From RGIG3178 sp964533965 (GTDB taxonomy: Bacteria > Bacillota > Clostridia > Christensenellales > QAND01), in NCBI GenBank assembly GCA_964533965.1, contig CAZHNN010000002.1:62001-126000 (forward strand): DNA of 64,000 bases. Direction: 5' to 3'. The notes beneath the pieces are model-generated. The model was given only the letters and a program-made list of their open reading frames with translations, ran no database searches and was not told the origin of the DNA. The position numbers and the translations under genes were made by a program. Shown here in pieces: positions 25,663 to 33,313 of this stretch. Every line of letters begins with the position of its first letter. The stretch's first letter is position 1.

Positions 25663-26569
25663 TGAGGCGGGATAGTGTCCAGTGGAGATACCCCTCTGGC
25701 AATGTTTCCCGCATGCTCTCCAAAATCGTTCGATATTCCTTTAATCCGCGAGCGCCTATGTATAGGAGCGCCTGCGAAGACATGTGCCTGCGCCTTGCAT
25801 AATTGCTCCCGATTAATTCTTTCGCACCTTTCAAAGAGCCGCGCAGCAGCGTTTCCGGCGACAGCGCTTCTCGTTCGTCCGCCTGAATCGGCAGAGAAAC
25901 TACCGTTTGGTTCTGCGGGCATACGCGCTGGCAGCGCTCGCAGCCCAGCAGTTGCAAGATATGCGGGCGGAACGATTCGGGCATGTCTTCGGTGTACAGA
26001 TGGTTTCGCAGGCAGTGCCGCATTGCAAGGCCTTCACCCGAGATTGCCCCTGTCGGACACGCTTTTGCACAGCGCCCGCAATGGGCGCATTCCGATACGA
26101 TGCCTTCGGGTTCGGGGGAGAATTCGTCGTTTACGATGAGCTCAATGTGCACGTGGCTTCCCAATGCAGGATGGTAATATAAGCCGTTCTCCCCTATCAT
26201 GCCACCGCTTCTAAGCGCGGCGGAACGGTGCGGCAGCTTTGTGCCCATCACAGTCTTAATACCGTGGTTATGGAGATAGCCTGAAAGCGCACGCGTTGCC
26301 AAAAAAGCTCTCTGGCTTTGGATATAGTAGCGTGGATAGGGCGCGTCTTCTTCGGTAAATGGCGGTGCTGCAAAGAACAGTACGGCAACGCTTTTGGCAT
26401 CTTCCATAAGCTCCTTGGGGTCAGCGCACAGTGGGGACTGATGAACGCCATACAGGTGTTTATCTGCATCCTTCTGCCAAATGACAAACGGATCGGGGCG
26501 TACAAAGCAAACATCCGACACGCCTTGTCCTTTTGCGTACAAGATGAATTCTTCGGCGCTGACCTTCAT
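25640..26569 (-). CDS. QueG-like iron-sulfur protein
   Basis: 309 residues. Central LPHRSAALRSGGMIGENGLYYHPALGSHVHIELIVNDE corresponds to the QueG segment RAGLGWIGKNTLL, and a double 4Fe-4S region follows: CAHCGRCAKACPTGAI, then a lone Cys, then GCERCQRVCPQNQ. QueG reduces epoxyqueuosine in tRNA using cobalamin. Identity to true QueG looks low and the GWIGKN motif is changed, so a related Fe-S reductase of other substrate is possible. ATG at 26569 follows GGGGAGGG; the 50 extra codons upstream are not used. Confidence 0.72.
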   Translation of the reverse strand: MKVSAEEFILYAKGQGVSDVCFVRPDPFVIWQKDADKHLYGVHQSPLCADPKELMEDAKSVAVLFFAAPPFTEEDAPYPRYYIQSQRAFLATRALSGYLHNHGIKTVMGTKLPHRSAALRSGGMIGENGLYYHPALGSHVHIELIVNDEFSPEPEGIVSECAHCGRCAKACPTGAISGEGLAMRHCLRNHLYTEDMPESFRPHILQLLGCERCQRVCPQNQTVVSLPIQADEREALSPETLLRGSLKGAKELIGSNYARRRHMSSQALLYIGARGLKEYRTILESMRETLPEGYLHWTLSRLIDENHRI

Positions 26570-26783
26570 ACTGCCCTCCCCGGCGCCTGGAGCCCTCTCT
26601 GCGATCGCTTCGCAGGAACCCAAGTATTCGCCTCTTTTCTTCATGATACCACAGAAGAAAAAACGTCGCACCATGAAAATTGTAATATTTTTTAAATAGT
26701 TAATTAACAACATTAACAATTATGTAATGGTATGATGAAATACTGTATGGTATAATACTTTCAGCATAAAAGGGGGCAAGGCG

Positions 26784-27224
26784 ATGAAAAAACGCTTACT
26801 CATCCTGACTGCAGTGGTGCTTATGGCGACGATGGCTTTAACCGGCTGCAAGGCTGGAACAAAGCTGGATACGGACCTTGGCACATTCCAGGTAATCTAT
26901 GCATCGACGATGGACACATACAGCACGCTCAATGCCGCGACGGGTGAAACGCTGCTGGTGCTTCGCATGACCATGGATGACGGATTTGACGAGACGCGTT
27001 TTAAAAGCTACTTCGCCGCAGAAGATGGTTCCAGCGTTGCAAAGGTCAATATCAACGGCGGGGAATACAGCTGCAAAGCCGTTGCCTATCAGGGCATTCC
27101 CGGAAAGAACAACGTTGAATATGTGCTCGTCTTCTCCGTGCCAAAATCCGCCGTGCAGAACCTGTCCTCTTTCCAATTAACGGTTCCGAACAAAAGTGCT
27201 GTCGCCCTCAAGATAACAAAATAG
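26784..27224 (+). CDS. lipoprotein of unknown function
   Basis: 146 residues. Signal peptide with lipobox LTGC (Cys22). The rest has a beta-rich pattern (LLVLRMTMDDGFDE, VEYVLVFSVPKSAV, FQLTVP) resembling DUF4352-type immunoglobulin-like extracellular domains; function unknown. GGGGGCAAGG precedes the ATG. A terminator follows at once, so it is monocistronic. Confidence 0.82.
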   Translation: MKKRLLILTAVVLMATMALTGCKAGTKLDTDLGTFQVIYASTMDTYSTLNAATGETLLVLRMTMDDGFDETRFKSYFAAEDGSSVAKVNINGGEYSCKAVAYQGIPGKNNVEYVLVFSVPKSAVQNLSSFQLTVPNKSAVALKITK

Positions 27225-27249
27225 ACCGGGTCGCAAATTTTACAAAACA

Positions 27250-27278
27250 GAAAGACAGCGTCATCGCTGTCTTTTCTA
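27250..27278 (+). terminator. intrinsic terminator after lipoprotein gene
   Basis: AAAGACAGCG pairs with CGCTGTCTTT around TCAT, followed by TC and further T's. Confidence 0.88.
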
Positions 27279-27394
27279 GTTTTTTTGATTATCATCAAGC
27301 TTTACATTCTTAGGCGAATACATGGCCGACCCAAAAGCTCGAGGATAGCATTCGCCTTTCCTGCAAAAAAGCCGTTGCAGCACCGGCTTTTGAT

Positions 27395-27832
27395 TTAATC
27401 GTTTTCGATCGCTGTGATCTTATCAACACGCCGCCGGTGCCTGTCACCTTCAAAGCTCCCACCCAAAAAGGCGTCCACGATATCAAGTGCTAAGCCGACT
27501 CCGGTAACGCGCCCGCCCATGCACAGTATCTGCGCATCGTTGTGCGCACGGGTCATGCGTGCGGAGAACGTATCGCCGCATAGTGCAGCGCGAATGCCTT
27601 TGACCTTGTTCGCCGCTATGGACATGCCGATACCGGTTCCGCAGATCAATATGCCGAACGAGCCCGGGTTTTCCAGCACGGCATGTGCCACAGGTATTGC
27701 ATAATCGGGATAGTCCACGCTGTCCGGCGAATGGGTGCCGAAGTCCTTCACTTCGACGCCATTTTGGGTCAAATAGCACTTCACTTCTTCCTTAAGCGCG
27801 TACCCACCGTGATCGCTTCCAAGAAAAATCAT
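27395..27832 (-). CDS. rpiB: ribose-5-phosphate isomerase B
   Basis: 145 residues, normal for RpiB/LacAB. MIFLGSDHGGYALKEEVK at the N terminus, SVDYPDY, and the active site ICGTGIGMSIAANKVKGIRAALC with the catalytic Cys; HNDAQILCMGGRVTG near the end. It interconverts ribose- and ribulose-5-phosphate. ATG at 27832 follows GGTGGAGG; the longer frame to 27931 is not supported. Last gene of the rho-prfA cluster. Confidence 0.95.
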   Translation of the reverse strand: MIFLGSDHGGYALKEEVKCYLTQNGVEVKDFGTHSPDSVDYPDYAIPVAHAVLENPGSFGILICGTGIGMSIAANKVKGIRAALCGDTFSARMTRAHNDAQILCMGGRVTGVGLALDIVDAFLGGSFEGDRHRRRVDKITAIEND

Positions 27833-27964
27833 ATTCTTAACCTCCACCCGGATTATGTATCTTTGATCCAAATCAGTTCTTTGAGACCTGACTTTAATAA
27901 AAAGTATATCGGATTCATGCCGTACAATCAAGAAACTCGTTCATTTGGCATCGCTGACGCCATT

Positions 27965-28411
27965 TTACGCATCAGCCTGTATCTTTGTGAGTCCCGCACT
28001 TATCAGACTCTCCAACTGCTGGGCACAGAAGAGATAACAGGCAGCATCACCGCCGAACGGATCCGTGACCTCCTGTTCCGCTCCGGCCCAAAACCCCACA
28101 GCGGCAGCTTTGGCATTGGGAAAGTTCTTTCTGATTGCGTCCTCGTGCGCCTTTGTCATGCAAAGGATGAGGTCTGCGCCTTCCACAAGTTCTTTGGTCA
28201 GCGGCTTGGCATGATGACCCGACAGATCAATCCCGTATTGTTCGCGCATCACACTCTGCGCGTTCTGTGTAGCCTCCATGCCGGGATTCGCATACAATCC
28301 CGCCGAATCCACTGTGATATCAATGCCTTTGTCCTTTGCAATAGCGCGCATCAGGGCAGCTGCCATCGGGCTTCTACAAGTATTGCCGGAACACACGAAC
28401 AAGATGTGCAT
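27965..28411 (-). CDS. ywlE: low-molecular-weight protein tyrosine phosphatase
   Basis: 148 residues. P-loop ILFVCSGNTCRSPM (Cys, Arg) and the general-acid motif TDPFGG near 115. In B. subtilis the gene at this position, ywlE, is a protein-arginine phosphatase; YwlE has Thr after the GN dipeptide (CTGNTCRSP), and Thr is also present here, so arginine phosphatase activity is possible. The ATG overlaps the sua5 stop (TGATG) and follows GGGGGAGA. Confidence 0.9.
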   Translation of the reverse strand: MHILFVCSGNTCRSPMAAALMRAIAKDKGIDITVDSAGLYANPGMEATQNAQSVMREQYGIDLSGHHAKPLTKELVEGADLILCMTKAHEDAIRKNFPNAKAAAVGFWAGAEQEVTDPFGGDAACYLFCAQQLESLISAGLTKIQADA

Positions 28412-29451
28412 CAGATCTCCCCCCAAACGTCAAACCCTGCAGCCCGAAGCGCCCTGTTCATATACGCCGTCCCCAGGCCGTCCAATTCGGATCCCTCGAT
28501 AAAAACACGGTCAAACCCCAAACTGTCCGCTTTTCTTAGCGCGTCGAACAGCCCGTGCGCCATCGTCCCCTGCTCGTCGCAGCGGATGTGAGCGCGATGT
28601 TGTATCGCAGGCGCTACCTTTTGACTGCATAGGATCACGGGATTGAACCCCTGCTTTTCCGCAGCGTCATACAGGCGCATCATCGTCTGCGCCATGCTAT
28701 CATGCGGGGCAATCAGCGTCGCACGCCCCATCGGTGCGTAATGCGTATGCAGCATGCCGGGAGAAGCCGCTTGTCCTTGTACGGGCGCAAGCACGCCTTG
28801 TGCCAATTCACAGGCGCCGCAGACCGCTTGGATCATCTCCACCGTCACACCGCCCGGCCGCAAAACCTGCGGCACCCTGCCGCGCGCGTCCACAACGGTG
28901 GATTCCACGCCGATCTCGCACGTGCCGCCGTCGAGGATCAACGGTATCCTGCCGTTTAAGTCCTCATAGACGTGCATCGCGTTGACCGGGCTCGGCCGTC
29001 CTGAGGCGTTGGCACTTGGCGCCGCAATCGGCCCCGCCTTCGCGATGAGTTGCAGCGCCGCATCGTGGTTTGGCATGCGAAGCGCCACCGTCTTCAGATT
29101 CGCCGTGACCTCTGTGGGTATGCTATCAGATGCGTCTACGATAATACTCAACGGCCCCGGCCAGAACGCCCGCGAGAGTGTCTGCGCCATTGGTGTCCAG
29201 TTTGTCGTAAGTGATTTTGCCATCGCAAGATCAGAGACATGCACGATCAGCGGGTTGTCTGCAGGCCTGCCCTTCGCTTCGAAAATTCGGCGCACCGCCT
29301 GTGCGTCAAACGCGATTGCGCCCAAGCCGTAAACCGTTTCCGTAGGAAACGCAACCACTTCGCCCATGCGCAAAAGCGCCGCCGCCTCATCGATGGCGGC
29401 TGCTTGCTTGCATGCTATTGAAACAATTCTTGTCTGTATCGTCTTGTCCAT
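28411..29451 (-). CDS. ywlC: L-threonylcarbamoyladenylate synthase, Sua5 type
   Basis: 346 residues: YrdC domain (about 15-205; GEVVAFPTETVYGLGA, KGRPADNPLIVHV, SANASGRPSP, ILDGGTCEIGVESTVVD) plus the C-terminal Sua5 domain (LASPGMLHTHYAP and after). It makes threonylcarbamoyl-AMP for the t6A modification of ANN-decoding tRNAs. Lies between prfA and the phosphatase as in other Firmicutes. Confidence 0.95.
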   Translation of the reverse strand: MDKTIQTRIVSIACKQAAAIDEAAALLRMGEVVAFPTETVYGLGAIAFDAQAVRRIFEAKGRPADNPLIVHVSDLAMAKSLTTNWTPMAQTLSRAFWPGPLSIIVDASDSIPTEVTANLKTVALRMPNHDAALQLIAKAGPIAAPSANASGRPSPVNAMHVYEDLNGRIPLILDGGTCEIGVESTVVDARGRVPQVLRPGGVTVEMIQAVCGACELAQGVLAPVQGQAASPGMLHTHYAPMGRATLIAPHDSMAQTMMRLYDAAEKQGFNPVILCSQKVAPAIQHRAHIRCDEQGTMAHGLFDALRKADSLGFDRVFIEGSELDGLGTAYMNRALRAAGFDVWGEI

Positions 29452-29465
29452 TGAAATCGTATTGC

Positions 29466-29560
29466 TTGTAGCCGTTCCCCTCTGAAAGCATGGGCTTAGC
29501 CTGAATTGATTTAGACCTCTCTGAAAGACACGGATTCAGGCCACGCTTGTTTGCTTGCCC
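29466..29560. repeat. short CTCTGAAAG repeats between sua5 and prfA
   Basis: CCCTCTGAAAGCATGGGCT and CTCTCTGAAAGACACGG are imperfect copies 40 bases apart, and share CCTCTGAAAGACATGGGCT with the element at 20148. They suggest a dispersed small intergenic repeat family. Confidence 0.4.
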
Positions 29561-30634
29561 TTATCTCGCGCTTTCGGTTCCAGCCAGAAGTTCCGTTCGT
29601 TCCTTCAAGATCAGCGCGTCGATGATCTCGTCCATCTCGCCATCCAAAAACGCCTCCAGTTGATACAGCGTCACATTGATCCGGTGGTCCGTCACGCGTC
29701 CCTGCGGGAAATTGTACGTGCGAATGCGTTCGCTCCTGTCTCCGCTGCCAACCTGCGACCTACGGCTTTGCGATGTGGCGTCGTTCTGTTGCTGCTGCAT
29801 CTGCTCCAACAGGCGGCTCTTCAACACGCGAAGTGCCTTTTCCTTGTTCTTGAGCTGCGATTTTTCATCCTGACAGATAACGACCAAACCCGTCGGTAAA
29901 TGTGTGATGCGCACCGCGGAGTCCGTCGTGTTTACGCTTTGCCCGCCGTGTCCACCGCTTCGGTACACATCGACACGCAAATCGTTCGGACTGATCTCCA
30001 CTTCGATGTCCTCCGCCTCGGGCAACACCGCAACGGTTGCAGCGCTCGTATGGATTCGTCCGCTGGCTTCCGTCTCAGGCACGCGCTGTACGCGGTGCAC
30101 GCCGCTCTCGAATCTCATTCTGCCATAAGCACCCCTGCCGCTTACGACGAAGACGACTTCCTTTACGCCACCCAATTCCGTGAAATTTTCGCTCATCGGC
30201 TCGACGCTAAACCCATGCCGCTCGGCATAACGGGAATACATCCGGTACAGGTTCGCGCCAAACAACGCCGCTTCCTCGCCGCCGGTGCCTGCGCGGATCT
30301 CCACGACGACATTGCGGTCCTCGTTGGGATCCTTTGGCAGCAGCAGGATTCGGATCTCCTCCTCCAGCTTTTCCATCGCAATGGTCAGCATCTCGAGTTC
30401 CGCCTCCGCCATCTCGCGGATGTCCTTGTCGTCGTCCTGTGCCATCAGCCTGCAGTCTTCAATCTGCTTTTGCGTTGACAGGTACTGCTCGCTCTTCTGG
30501 GCAATGGGCTCCAACTGCGAATGCTCTTTGACCATCGCCCGCCACGCGTTCATGTCTGCCATGCTTTCGGGACTGCCCAATTGTTCGCTGATTGTCTGAT
30601 ATCTCTGCAGAATGGCCATCAGCCGTTCGTTCAT
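29561..30634 (-). CDS. prfA: peptide chain release factor 1
   Basis: 357 residues. Catalytic GGQ in SGGHGGQSVNTTDSAVR; the anticodon-recognising region ahead of it reads VPETEASGRIHTSAATVAV, where the PxT tripeptide of RF1 corresponds to PET. It releases peptides at UAA and UAG, and its GGQ Gln is methylated by PrmC, encoded just upstream. ATG at 30634 follows GGAGG; overlaps the prmC stop by four bases. Confidence 0.97.
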   Translation of the reverse strand: MNERLMAILQRYQTISEQLGSPESMADMNAWRAMVKEHSQLEPIAQKSEQYLSTQKQIEDCRLMAQDDDKDIREMAEAELEMLTIAMEKLEEEIRILLLPKDPNEDRNVVVEIRAGTGGEEAALFGANLYRMYSRYAERHGFSVEPMSENFTELGGVKEVVFVVSGRGAYGRMRFESGVHRVQRVPETEASGRIHTSAATVAVLPEAEDIEVEISPNDLRVDVYRSGGHGGQSVNTTDSAVRITHLPTGLVVICQDEKSQLKNKEKALRVLKSRLLEQMQQQQNDATSQSRRSQVGSGDRSERIRTYNFPQGRVTDHRINVTLYQLEAFLDGEMDEIIDALILKERTELLAGTESAR

Positions 30635-31476
30635 CTTTGATCCTCCCACTCGCCCACAACCACACGCGGGCGATGTTCCATATCCCTTATCATACAGACG
30701 TCCCTGAATCCCTGTCGTTCAAAAAGTGCCATGACGGCATCTGCCTGTTCATAGCCTATCTCTACGCCCAAAGCGCCTTTTTGATTCAAGAATCCGGACG
30801 CTTCGGAGACAAGTCGCCGGTACACATCAAGTCCATCTTTGCCGCCGTAGAGCGCCAGGCGCGGCTCGTGCTCCTTCACCTGTGCCGACAATGAAGACCA
30901 TTCCCCATCGCTGATGTACGGCGGATTGGAAACAATGACGTCGAATCGATCCGCCTTATACGGAGTTAAGAGGTCGCCACATGCAAATTGTATGCCGCAG
31001 CCCATTCGCCGTGCGTTTTCATTTGCAATAACAAGCGCTTTCTCGCTGATGTCACAGGCGAAAACACAAAGATCGGGGCGATGCTTTTGTATCGATATCG
31101 CAATGCATCCGCTTCCCGTGCCCACATCCAACAATCTGCCGCCCGAAGGCGCACGCCCGATTGCCCATTGTATGAGCGTTTCGGTGTCAAAGCGCGGGAT
31201 GAGCACATCGTTTGTCACCCTAAACCGCAGCCCCATCAGATCCGCATATCCCACAGCGTATTGGACCGGCTCGCCGGAAACAACGCGTTCGACAAGCTGC
31301 GCAAGTTCGTCCTGTTGGGGTTGGGTAAGCGGCGTATCCGATAGCAAAAGCCTGTGCATGTCGTAACCCAGCACATGGCACACAAGGATGCGCGCACAGC
31401 TTTGGGCATCCTCGAAATCGGCGTCAAGCAGCATCCTTTGGCAACGCATCAGAGCGGCGGTGGGTAGCTCAGACAT
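30631..31476 (-). CDS. prmC: release factor glutamine methyltransferase
   Basis: 281 residues. N-terminal helical substrate domain, then a SAM-dependent methyltransferase: LLDVGTGSGCIAISI (SAM), ACDISEKAL, and the catalytic IVSNPPYIS. Methylates the GGQ Gln of RF1. Overlaps DUF1385 gene stop and prfA start by a few bases on each side. Confidence 0.96.
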   Translation of the reverse strand: MSELPTAALMRCQRMLLDADFEDAQSCARILVCHVLGYDMHRLLLSDTPLTQPQQDELAQLVERVVSGEPVQYAVGYADLMGLRFRVTNDVLIPRFDTETLIQWAIGRAPSGGRLLDVGTGSGCIAISIQKHRPDLCVFACDISEKALVIANENARRMGCGIQFACGDLLTPYKADRFDVIVSNPPYISDGEWSSLSAQVKEHEPRLALYGGKDGLDVYRRLVSEASGFLNQKGALGVEIGYEQADAVMALFERQGFRDVCMIRDMEHRPRVVVGEWEDQR

Positions 31477-32336
31477 CCTGGATCGCTTCCCTATACGCTG
31501 CGGCGGCCACTTCGATCATGTCGTCGGTGGGAATGCGCGTGGTCAGCCTTTGAAGCAAAAGCCCCGGCGCACGCAGGATTTTTGTAAGTATGTTCTCGTG
31601 TCTGGCAGCAAAGCGCAGCAGCTCATAGGCCAACCCTGCCACCAGCGGCATCGAGAGCAGGCGTATCACAATGCCCGACCAAAGGGTTGCGCCGCGTCCG
31701 AGTATGGAAAATACCAGGATGCTTACCAGCGCTACCAAAAACAGAAAGCTTGTGCCGCACCGCGGATGTACCACACTGAATTGACTGCACGCTTGCGGGG
31801 TCGGTTCAAGGCCGTGTTCATAGCAATGCAGCACGCGGTGCTCGGCGCCATGATACATATAAACGCGCTTCATATCGCTCATAAGTCCAACGGTGGCCAT
31901 ATACATCGCCAATATCAGCATCCGCACGAGGCCCTCAAGCAAGTTTCGCCAAAGCCCCGAGCCTGTTACAACGGCGCGCGTCAGCACATTGGGCAGCACT
32001 ACAAACAGTCCTAGCGCCATTGCGATCGAAACCACCATCACAACCGATCCTAAAAAACCCATGCTCTGTTCCTGTTCGCCCGTCTCGTCGACGGCGATGA
32101 GATCTGCGCTCTTGAGCAGCATGCGGTAACCGGCTTTAAGCTGAACGCCAAGGTTTATTATGCCACGAATAATGGGCCACTTCGCCCACGGATGGCGCGT
32201 GGAAAACTTGGAAGCTTCTTCTTTTACGATGGTGATGCTCCCGTCTTTGCGCCGGACAGCCATCGATATGTGCGTGGGAGATTGGATCATCACGCCTTCC
32301 ATCACGGCCTGGCCGCCTAGATTCACAGGTTTCATC
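31469..32336 (-). CDS. DUF1385 (YqhQ-like) membrane protein
   Basis: 288 residues. GGQAVMEGVMIQSP at the N terminus is the DUF1385 signature, with RHPWAKWPIIRGI, YHGAEHRVLHCYE and HPRCGTSF; four to five hydrophobic segments. Function unknown; the family sits in this prfA/prmC/rpmE neighbourhood in many Firmicutes. I start at the ATG 32336, preceded by GGGGAGACAACG. The frame appears to continue through the N gap only because copies of this same gene start are repeated upstream. Confidence 0.9.
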
Positions 32337-32657
32337 GTTGTCTCCCCGNNNNNNNNNNNNNNNNNNNNNNNNNNNNNNNNNNNNNNNNNNNNNNNNNNNN
32401 NNNNNNNNNNNNNNNNNNNNNNNNNNNNNNNNNNNNNNNNNNNNNNNNAACTGATATGTGCAGGCGACTGGATTGATGCTCCCTCCAAGTCGGCCTGGCC
32501 GCCTAGATTCACAGGTTTCATCGTTGTCTCCCCGAACTGATATGTGCAGGCGACTGGATTGATGCTCCCTCCAAGTCGGCCTGGCCGCCCAGGTCGTCCT
32601 GACCGTCAGAGACAGTCTGGCCGACCGGAATTACAGGTTTCATCGTTGTCTCCCCAA
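32337..32657 (-). repeat. 86-bp tandem array of DUF1385 gene starts encoding coupled mini-ORFs
   Basis: The unit at 32449-32534 (86 bases) recurs at 32535-32657 with about 37 extra bases, and its end equals the segment before the gene at 32316-32348. Each unit contains ribosome site GGGGAGACAACG, an ATG, and a 29-codon frame MKPVNLGGQADLEGASIQSP...HISSGRQR whose TGA overlaps the next unit's ATG (ATGA). The 5'-most copy has an insertion (IPVGQTVSDGQDD). A 100-N gap lies within, so copy number is unknown. Confidence 0.8.
32349..32448. other. assembly gap of 100 N inside the tandem array
   Basis: Exactly 100 N, the convention for a gap of unknown size; it falls in the 86-bp repeat, which probably caused the assembly break. 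Confidence 0.99.
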
Positions 32658-32663
32658 TACGAA

Positions 32664-32692
32664 AAACAGGCCGCAAGGTGCCGGCCTGTGAG
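32664..32692 (-). terminator. intrinsic terminator after rpmE
   Basis: On the minus strand CAGGCCGG and CCGGCCTG-type arms (ACAGGCCG/CGGCCTGT) pair around a short loop and are followed by TTTTTCG. It separates rpmE from the repeat array and the DUF1385-prmC-prfA genes, which then need read-through or their own promoter. Confidence 0.75.
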
Positions 32693-32705
32693 TTCGCACA
32701 ATGCA

Positions 32706-32903
32706 TTACATTCCGTAACGCTTTTTGAAACGGTCTACGCGTCCGCCCGTATCAATGAGTTTCTGCTTGCCGGTGTAAAACGGGTGGCACTTCGAGCAGA
32801 TTTCAACCCTCAGTTCCTTTTTGACCGAACCGGTGGTGAATGTCTCTCCGCACGCGCACCGCACGGTGCATTCGCCATACTGCGGGTGAATTTTCTCCTT
32901 CAA
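32706..32903 (-). CDS. rpmE: ribosomal protein bL31 (zinc type)
   Basis: 65 residues beginning MKEKIHPQY as is usual for bL31. Zinc ligands CAC and CSKC are present (C+ form), and CHPFYTGKQK is the family signature. The frame opens at GTG 32912, but the TTG at 32903 gives the standard N terminus and lies six bases after AAGGTGG. Part of the 50S subunit. Confidence 0.96.
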   Translation of the reverse strand: MKEKIHPQYGECTVRCACGETFTTGSVKKELRVEICSKCHPFYTGKQKLIDTGGRVDRFKKRYGM

Positions 32904-32982
32904 TGGTTCCACCTTCTTCCTTGTCCATTAGTCGCAACGGATATTATAACAGCTACATGCGGCAAAAGCAAGTGCAAATTGC

Positions 32983-33261
32983 TTATTGCGGAAGCTGCGG
33001 TGTCTGAGTATAGGTCTTAATTTCACGAAGGCTTTTCTGATAGGAGAACACCCCGGCTCCGCCTCCGATCAAGAGCGCACCGATTTCCGAGAGCAAAGAT
33101 AACGGGTTGTACCCAAGTCTCAAAAAGATCAGCATGCCAAGAATCTCGCACAAAATCCAGTACATTGTCAGCCGCATGATATGGATTCCGCTGCGTACGC
33201 CTGCGCTCTTGCATTTGCGGTTGAGCATAATGCTTAAAACGACGATCAACGCGATATCCAC
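32983..33261 (-). CDS. small membrane protein, unknown
   Basis: About 92 residues with three hydrophobic stretches (DIALIVVLSIML, MYWILCEILGMLIFL, IGALLIGGGAGVFSY) and a polar Gln/Thr/Pro tail. No family recognised. I use the GTG at 33261, eight bases after AAGGGGG; longer frames overlap rho. Lies between rho and rpmE. Confidence 0.6.
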   Translation of the reverse strand: MDIALIVVLSIMLNRKCKSAGVRSGIHIMRLTMYWILCEILGMLIFLRLGYNPLSLLSEIGALLIGGGAGVFSYQKSLREIKTYTQTPQLPQ

Positions 33262-33313
33262 GTAATAAACCCCCTTATCGGTATCCATTATACCACAACA
33301 AGGGGGATTTGCT

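Noticed and set aside
32337..32657. CRISPR array
   Set aside because: Repeat unit is 86 bases, contiguous, without spacers, and contains a gene start.
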